From: Cellulomonas wangleii | Lineage (GTDB): Bacteria > Actinomycetota > Actinomycetes > Actinomycetales > Cellulomonadaceae | Direction: 5' to 3' | DNA length: 64,000 nucleotides | NCBI RefSeq assembly: GCF_018388445.1 | Contig: NZ_CP074405.1 | Span: forward strand, 2,976,001-3,040,000 | Shown: positions 59,863-64,000 of the stretch, in pieces | Numbering within the stretch: position 1 is the stretch's first letter | Layout of the letters: every line of letters starts with the position of its first letter | Notes under the pieces: generated by a model | Seen by the model: the letters and a program-made list of their open reading frames with translations, nothing else | Databases searched by the model: none | What the model was told of the DNA's origin: nothing | Program-made: the position numbers and the translations under genes

Positions 59863-62154
59863 TCAGGGAACCAGCTGGACCTCGTGCTCGAGGCGACCCT
59901 CACGGTCGACGCGGGCGGCGCGCAGCCGCGAGGCGATGACCGCGCCGAACGCGATGGCCGTGGCGACCAGCGCGATGGACAGCCGCACCACGTGGTTCGC
60001 GTCGTCGCCGACCGACACGGCGACGATGGCCGGCGCGATGAGCACGGACACGAGGTTCATCACCTTGATGAGCGGGTTGATCGCCGGTCCGGCGGTGTCC
60101 TTGAACGGGTCACCGACCGTGTCGCCGATGACGGCGGCGGCGTGGGCGGGCGAGCCCTTCCCGCCGTAGCTGCCGTCCTCGATGATCTTCTTCGCGTTGT
60201 CCCAGGTGCCGCCGGAGTTGGCGAGGAACACCGCCATCAGCACGCCGGACCCGATGGCACCGGCCAGGAAGCCCGCGAGGGGCCCGACGCCGAGCCCGAA
60301 GCCGACGGCGATGGGGGCGAACGCCGCGAGGAGGCCCGGGGTCGCGAGCTCGCGCAGCGAGTCGCGGGTGCAGATGTCGACGACGCGCGCGTACTCGGGC
60401 CGCACCTCGCCGGTCATGATCCCCGGGTGCTCGCGGAACTGGCGCCGCACCTCGAACACGATGGCGCCCGCCGCGCGGGTCACGGCGTCGACGGCCAGGC
60501 CGGAGAACAGGAACACGGTCGCGCCGCCCAGGATCACCCCGACCAGCGTGATCGGGCTGATGATGTCGTACGACATCATCGCGACGACGAGGTCCCCGCC
60601 GACGTCGCCCGTGATCTGCGACAGCGCCTCGCGCACGGCGTCGGCGTAGGAGCCGAACAGCGCCGTGGCGGCCAGCACGGCCGTCGCGATCGCGATGCCC
60701 TTGGTCACCGCCTTCGTGGTGTTGCCCACGGCGTCGAGGTCCGTGAGGATCTGCGCCCCCTCGGGCGACACGTCGCCCGACATCTCCGCGATGCCCTGCG
60801 CGTTGTCGCTGACGGGGCCGAACGTGTCCATCGCGACGATGACCCCGACGGTCGTCAGCAGGCCGCAGCCCGCGAGCGCGATGAGGAACAGCGCGAGCGG
60901 CACCGAGCCGCCGGCCAGCAGGAACACGCCGCAGATGGCGGCCGCGATGATGCCCGCGGTGTACACCGCGGACTCGAAGCCCACGCCGATGCCGGACAGC
61001 ACGACCGTGGCCGGGCCGGTGAGCGTCGTGCGGGCGACGTGCAGCGTCGGCTTGCTCGTCGTGCCGGTGAAGTAGCCGGTGACCCACAGGATGACGCCGG
61101 CCAGCACCACGCCGATGAGCACGGCGGCCGACGCGACGAGCCGCGGGTCGCCCGCGTGCCCCTCGAGCCCCGCGGTGCCGCCGGTGAGGGTGGCGAACGA
61201 CGCCGGCAGGTACGCGTACGCGGCGACGGCGGCGAGCACGACGCCGACGAGCGCCGAGACGTAGAAGCCGCGGTTGATGGCCGTCAGGCCGCTCTCGGCG
61301 CCGCGCACCTTCGTGATCGCCACGCCGAGCGCGGCGACGAGCGCCCCGACCGCGGTGACGATCAGGGGGAAGACCATGCCCTCCTCGCCGAACGCCGCAC
61401 GCCCGAGGATGAGCGCGGCGACGAGCGTGACCGCGTAGGACTCGAACAGGTCGGCGGCCATGCCCGCGCAGTCGCCGACGTTGTCACCGACGTTGTCGGC
61501 GATCGTCGCGGCGTTGCGGGGGTCGTCCTCCGGGATGTTCTGCTCGACCTTGCCGACCAGGTCGGCACCGACGTCGGCGGCCTTGGTGAAGATGCCGCCG
61601 CCGACGCGCATGAACATCGCGAGCAGGGCGGCGCCGAACCCGAAGCCCTCGAGCACCGCCGGGGCGTCCCCGCGGTAGACCAGCACGACCAGCGCCGCAC
61701 CGAGCAGACCGAGCCCGACGACGGCCATGCCGACGACGCCGCCGGTGCGGAACGCGATCCGTGCGCCCTCCGCGCGACCGTCCGGCCCCGACGCGGCGGC
61801 CGCGACGCGCACGTTGGCGCGCGTGGCCAGCCACATGCCGAGGAACCCGATCGCGGCGGAGAACCCGGCCCCGACGAGGAAGAAGATGGAACGCCCGAGC
61901 TTGACCCCGCTGTCACCCGGCAGCAGGAAGAGCAGGGCGCAGACGATCGCGGCGAACAGCGCGAGGGTCCGGAACTGCCGGCTCAGGTAGGCCGACGCGC
62001 CCTCCTGCACCGCCTGGGCGATCTCCTGCATCGAGGCCGTGCCCTCGCCCGCCGCGAGCACCTGGCGGCGCAGCACGGCGGCGACCACGAGGGCGGCCAG
62101 TCCGACGACGGCGATCGCCGCGACGATCGTGATGCTCGTGGTACCGAGCTCCAT
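59863..62154 (-). CDS. hppA: Proton-pumping membrane pyrophosphatase, K+-independent type
   Basis: A 763-residue membrane protein with about 16 transmembrane helices that couples PPi hydrolysis to H+ export. The substrate-binding signature DVGADLVGKVEQNIPEDD is near residue 193-210, followed by NVGDNVGDCAGMAADLFESY. The diagnostic GNTTKA (residues 477-482) has Lys instead of Ala, which marks the K+-independent, H+-translocating subclass. The C-terminal DNAKKIIEDGSYGGKGSPAHAA and GDTVGDPFKDTAGPA complete the active site. ATG 62154 has an AGGAGG site. Confidence 0.96.
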   Translation of the reverse strand: MELGTTSITIVAAIAVVGLAALVVAAVLRRQVLAAGEGTASMQEIAQAVQEGASAYLSRQFRTLALFAAIVCALLFLLPGDSGVKLGRSIFFLVGAGFSAAIGFLGMWLATRANVRVAAAASGPDGRAEGARIAFRTGGVVGMAVVGLGLLGAALVVLVYRGDAPAVLEGFGFGAALLAMFMRVGGGIFTKAADVGADLVGKVEQNIPEDDPRNAATIADNVGDNVGDCAGMAADLFESYAVTLVAALILGRAAFGEEGMVFPLIVTAVGALVAALGVAITKVRGAESGLTAINRGFYVSALVGVVLAAVAAYAYLPASFATLTGGTAGLEGHAGDPRLVASAAVLIGVVLAGVILWVTGYFTGTTSKPTLHVARTTLTGPATVVLSGIGVGFESAVYTAGIIAAAICGVFLLAGGSVPLALFLIALAGCGLLTTVGVIVAMDTFGPVSDNAQGIAEMSGDVSPEGAQILTDLDAVGNTTKAVTKGIAIATAVLAATALFGSYADAVREALSQITGDVGGDLVVAMMSYDIISPITLVGVILGGATVFLFSGLAVDAVTRAAGAIVFEVRRQFREHPGIMTGEVRPEYARVVDICTRDSLRELATPGLLAAFAPIAVGFGLGVGPLAGFLAGAIGSGVLMAVFLANSGGTWDNAKKIIEDGSYGGKGSPAHAAAVIGDTVGDPFKDTAGPAINPLIKVMNLVSVLIAPAIVAVSVGDDANHVVRLSIALVATAIAFGAVIASRLRAARVDREGRLEHEVQLVP

Positions 62155-62287
62155 GCATCCTCCTCGACACACCGGCGCCGCCCCCTGAGCGCGCCGGGCC
62201 GCCCGGCCCCGTTGCCGGCGAACCCGGCGAGTCTAGCGACAGGTGTGACGTAGATCGCACCTGTCGAGACGTCCGGGACGCCGGGCG

Positions 62288-62623
62288 TCAGGACGCGAGC
62301 GCGTCCACCAGCGTGTCGTGGATCGTGAACACCTGGGTGAGGCCGGTGATGCGGAAGACCTTGAGCAGCCGCTCGGAGTCCACGACGAGCACGAGCCGGC
62401 CGCCGAGCAGGCGCGCGCGCTTGAGGGCGCCCACCAGCAGACCCAGGCCGGTGGAGTCCATGAACGTCACGCCGGTCAGGTCGACGACCAGGTCGGTGCG
62501 GCCGTCGGACAGCAGCACGGAGACACGCTCGCGGAGCCGGTCGGCGGAGGCGACGTCGATCTCGCCCGCGACGCGCAGCACCGTGCGCACGCCGAAGTCC
62601 TCGGTGGTGACCTGCACGTCCAT
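62288..62623 (-). CDS. STAS-domain anti-sigma factor antagonist
   Basis: A 111-residue single-STAS protein (SpoIIAA/RsbV type). The phosphoacceptor serine is in VTFMDSTGLGLLVGALKRA, with strands VLRVAGEIDVASADRLRE and LVLVVDSERLLKVFRITGL around it. It would bind a kinase/anti-sigma protein and release an alternative sigma factor. ATG 62623 has a GGGAGGAC site. The kinase partner is not in the window; the ECF gene next to it is divergent. Confidence 0.9.
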   Translation of the reverse strand: MDVQVTTEDFGVRTVLRVAGEIDVASADRLRERVSVLLSDGRTDLVVDLTGVTFMDSTGLGLLVGALKRARLLGGRLVLVVDSERLLKVFRITGLTQVFTIHDTLVDALAS

Positions 62624-62713
62624 CGACGTCCTCCCGGCTGTGGCGTCGAGGTGCATTCAAGCACCCGCCGGGGTTCATCCCTCATCGTTCTCGTGATTCG
62701 GTGCGCGAGACCC

Positions 62714-62737
62714 AACGTTTCGGACGCCTCGTCCGTC
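62714..62737 (+). promoter_or_regulatory. Candidate ECF-type promoter of the sigma gene
   Basis: AAC (62714-62716) and CGTC (62734-62737) are separated by 17 bp, the pattern of many ECF -35/-10 pairs (GGAAC/CGTC). It precedes the sigma gene by about 50 nt and suggests autoregulation. Confidence 0.3.
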
Positions 62738-62789
62738 ACCATGGATGACGGGGCGTGCCGTGCGCTGCCGTGCCGACGACGGGAGCACC

Positions 62790-63356
62790 GTGACGCCCTG
62801 GCCGGATGCGCTGGACGAGCTCGTCCGCACGCGCGGCCGCGCGCTCGTCGGGTACGCGTACCTGCTGACGGGTGACGCGCGCGAGGCGGAGGACCTGGTG
62901 CAGGACGCCCTGGTCCGCACCTTCACCCGCGGCCGTGGGACGCGGGAGGTCGCGTCCGCCGAGGCGTACGTGCGCCGCGCGATCCTCACGACGTACGTCG
63001 ACGGGTTCCGCCGCCGGCGGCACTGGGCCACGATCCGGCACCTCGCCGCCGTGCCCGAGCCCACGCCGCCCGACGGGCCGGACGCCGGGCCGGAGCCCGT
63101 GGTCACCACGCGCATGGCTGTGCAGCAGGCGCTCGCGCTGCTGCCGCCCCGCGAGCGCGCGTGCATCGTCCTGCGCCACTTCGAGGACATGACGGTCGCC
63201 CAGGTGGCCGACGCCCTCTCCCTGTCCGTCGGCACCGTGAAGCGGTACCTGTCGGACGCCACCCGCACGCTGGAGTCGCGCCTGGGCTCGCTCGCCGACG
63301 AGGAGCCCGCGCACCACATCGACGAGGTCCTCGTCGACGTCCGGAGGTCACGATGA
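62790..63356 (+). CDS. SigE-like ECF sigma factor
   Basis: A 188-residue ECF sigma factor of the actinobacterial SigE-family type. Region 2 is YAYLLTGDAREAEDLVQDALVRTF and region 4 is LPPRERACIVLRHFEDMTVAQVADALSLSVGTVKRYLSDATRTL (read as separate helices). GTG 62790 is preferred because MTPWPDALDELVRTRG places the domain at the family-typical distance and a GGGAG sequence precedes it; ATG 62745 in the same frame is possible. The stop overlaps the next gene (ATGA), a classic sigma/anti-sigma arrangement. Confidence 0.88.
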   Translation: MTPWPDALDELVRTRGRALVGYAYLLTGDAREAEDLVQDALVRTFTRGRGTREVASAEAYVRRAILTTYVDGFRRRRHWATIRHLAAVPEPTPPDGPDAGPEPVVTTRMAVQQALALLPPRERACIVLRHFEDMTVAQVADALSLSVGTVKRYLSDATRTLESRLGSLADEEPAHHIDEVLVDVRRSR

Positions 63357-64000
63357 GCACACGGCTGGGTCTCGCGCTGCACGACGTCGCCGACGCCGCC
63401 GCGCACGCGAGCGCCTTCGGGGACCCGGACGACGGCACGACCGTCGCCACCGTCCACCGGCTCGCGAGCCGGGTGCGCCGGCGACGGGCGACCCGCGCGG
63501 CCGGCACCGTCACGGTGGCCGCGAGCGCCGCCGGTGCGGTGGTCCTGGTGGGCCCGCAGCTGACGGCCGACCTGTCCCCCGCCGCGGACCCGGACGCCGA
63601 CCCGGGCACGTGCCGGTCCTCGGTGGCGACGCTGCCGTCCGGCGCGGACGACACGCTGGGGGTCGACCTGGGGTTCGCGGCCGCCGACGGCACGGAGACG
63701 GTCGGCGGCCCGGGCAACGACGGAGGCGTCGGCACCTGGCAGGCCGACAGCATCGACCTGGTGGTGGCCGTCTCGGAGCTGCCCGCCGCGACCACGGACC
63801 CGTCCCGCCTGCGGTTCCTGGTGACGCGCAAGGAGGTCGTCGTCGCGACGGCGCAGCAGCCGGTCGACCACGCGCCGACACCCTCCGGGCAGCTGCTCGC
63901 CGAGATGTACGGCACCGACCGTCCGCCCGTGGACGACCCCGGGACGACCCTGCACGCGCTGCGGGGCAGCGAGACGTTCTGGACGCAGTCCCTGGTGGAC
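63353..64000 (+). CDS. Probable anti-sigma factor or regulator membrane protein (truncated by window end)
   Basis: An open frame of 216 codons that continues beyond the window. It begins MSTRLGLALHDVADAAAH (a cytoplasmic segment of about 50 residues ending in RRRRATRAA), then one transmembrane helix (about residues 51-70, AGTVTVAASAAGAVVLVGPQ), then an extracellular domain beginning with a Thr/Pro-rich part. This layout and the ATGA overlap with the ECF gene make an anti-sigma role likely. No zinc-binding HxxxCxxC motif is seen in the N-terminal part, so it would not be a ZAS-type anti-sigma. Confidence 0.65.
   Translation, partial: MSTRLGLALHDVADAAAHASAFGDPDDGTTVATVHRLASRVRRRRATRAAGTVTVAASAAGAVVLVGPQLTADLSPAADPDADPGTCRSSVATLPSGADDTLGVDLGFAAADGTETVGGPGNDGGVGTWQADSIDLVVAVSELPAATTDPSRLRFLVTRKEVVVATAQQPVDHAPTPSGQLLAEMYGTDRPPVDDPGTTLHALRGSETFWTQSLVD

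Overview
The window is 64 kb of very GC-rich chromosome (roughly 73-75% G+C by eye) with tightly packed genes, many GTG starts, ATGA/GTGA gene overlaps, a complete menaquinone (not ubiquinone) pathway, a Rex repressor, an ECF sigma factor of the actinobacterial type and a secreted hemicellulose-degrading locus. This points to an actinobacterium, most plausibly Cellulomonas or a close relative; the genus is inference. No rRNA, tRNA, CRISPR array, insertion sequence or phage gene was recognised.

Region 1 (1-27 kb) is respiratory. On the minus strand menJ is followed by nuoA-B-C-D-E-F (nuoF runs off the left end), so a menaquinone-modifying enzyme is upstream of complex I. menG, menF, menD, menC, menB, menE and menA are scattered over 7.1-20.0 kb on both strands, with a TRM11-like methyltransferase, an HtrA protease and a DUF3048 lipoprotein between them. 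At 20.8-25.9 kb a five-gene operon (histidine phosphatase, TlpA-like thioredoxin, ccdA, resB, ccsB) is a system II cytochrome c maturation set. A MarR/YceI divergent pair follows.

Region 2 (27-42.5 kb): rex, a glutaredoxin-like gene, a HAD phosphatase and a GNAT gene form a housekeeping block that seems to resume at 40.6 kb with bS22, an excisionase-type HTH gene and acuC. Between them (29.8-40.5 kb) lies an arabinan/arabino-oligosaccharide locus: exported GH43 arabinanase, GH51 arabinofuranosidase and GH27 hydrolase on the minus strand; binding protein, two permeases, cytoplasmic GH43 and a DUF624 protein on the plus strand; and a LacI regulator. A perfect 14-bp operator, CTACATCGTTGTAG, occurs both at the GH27 promoter and at the lacI promoter, with two related sites at the transporter promoter. 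The transporter has no ATPase gene here.

Region 3 (42.6-50.6 kb): TrkH/TrkA potassium uptake, a PPK2 kinase with a lysine-rich N-terminal tail, several membrane proteins and lipoproteins of unknown function, a 15-bp-repeat (PVDPT) protein, and a coupled trio that includes the C-terminal fragment of an SGNH hydrolase.

Region 4 (50.6-64 kb): araB-araD-araA for L-arabinose catabolism with a second LacI-type regulator and an operator-like palindrome in front of araB, then (upstream in the same direction) proC, a DUF7059-type methyltransferase and an endonuclease/exonuclease/phosphatase family protein. The window ends with a proton-pumping pyrophosphatase of the K+-independent type, a STAS anti-anti-sigma protein, an ECF sigma factor and the start of a probable anti-sigma gene.

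Two genome-style features recur. Many isolated genes have a TAnnnT box exactly 6-7 nt before the start codon and no Shine-Dalgarno sequence, as expected for leaderless mRNAs. Convergent genes are separated by perfect GC stem-loops without T tracts. Two genes (menF and the exported GH43) end inside 15-bp tandem repeats that contain the stop codon.
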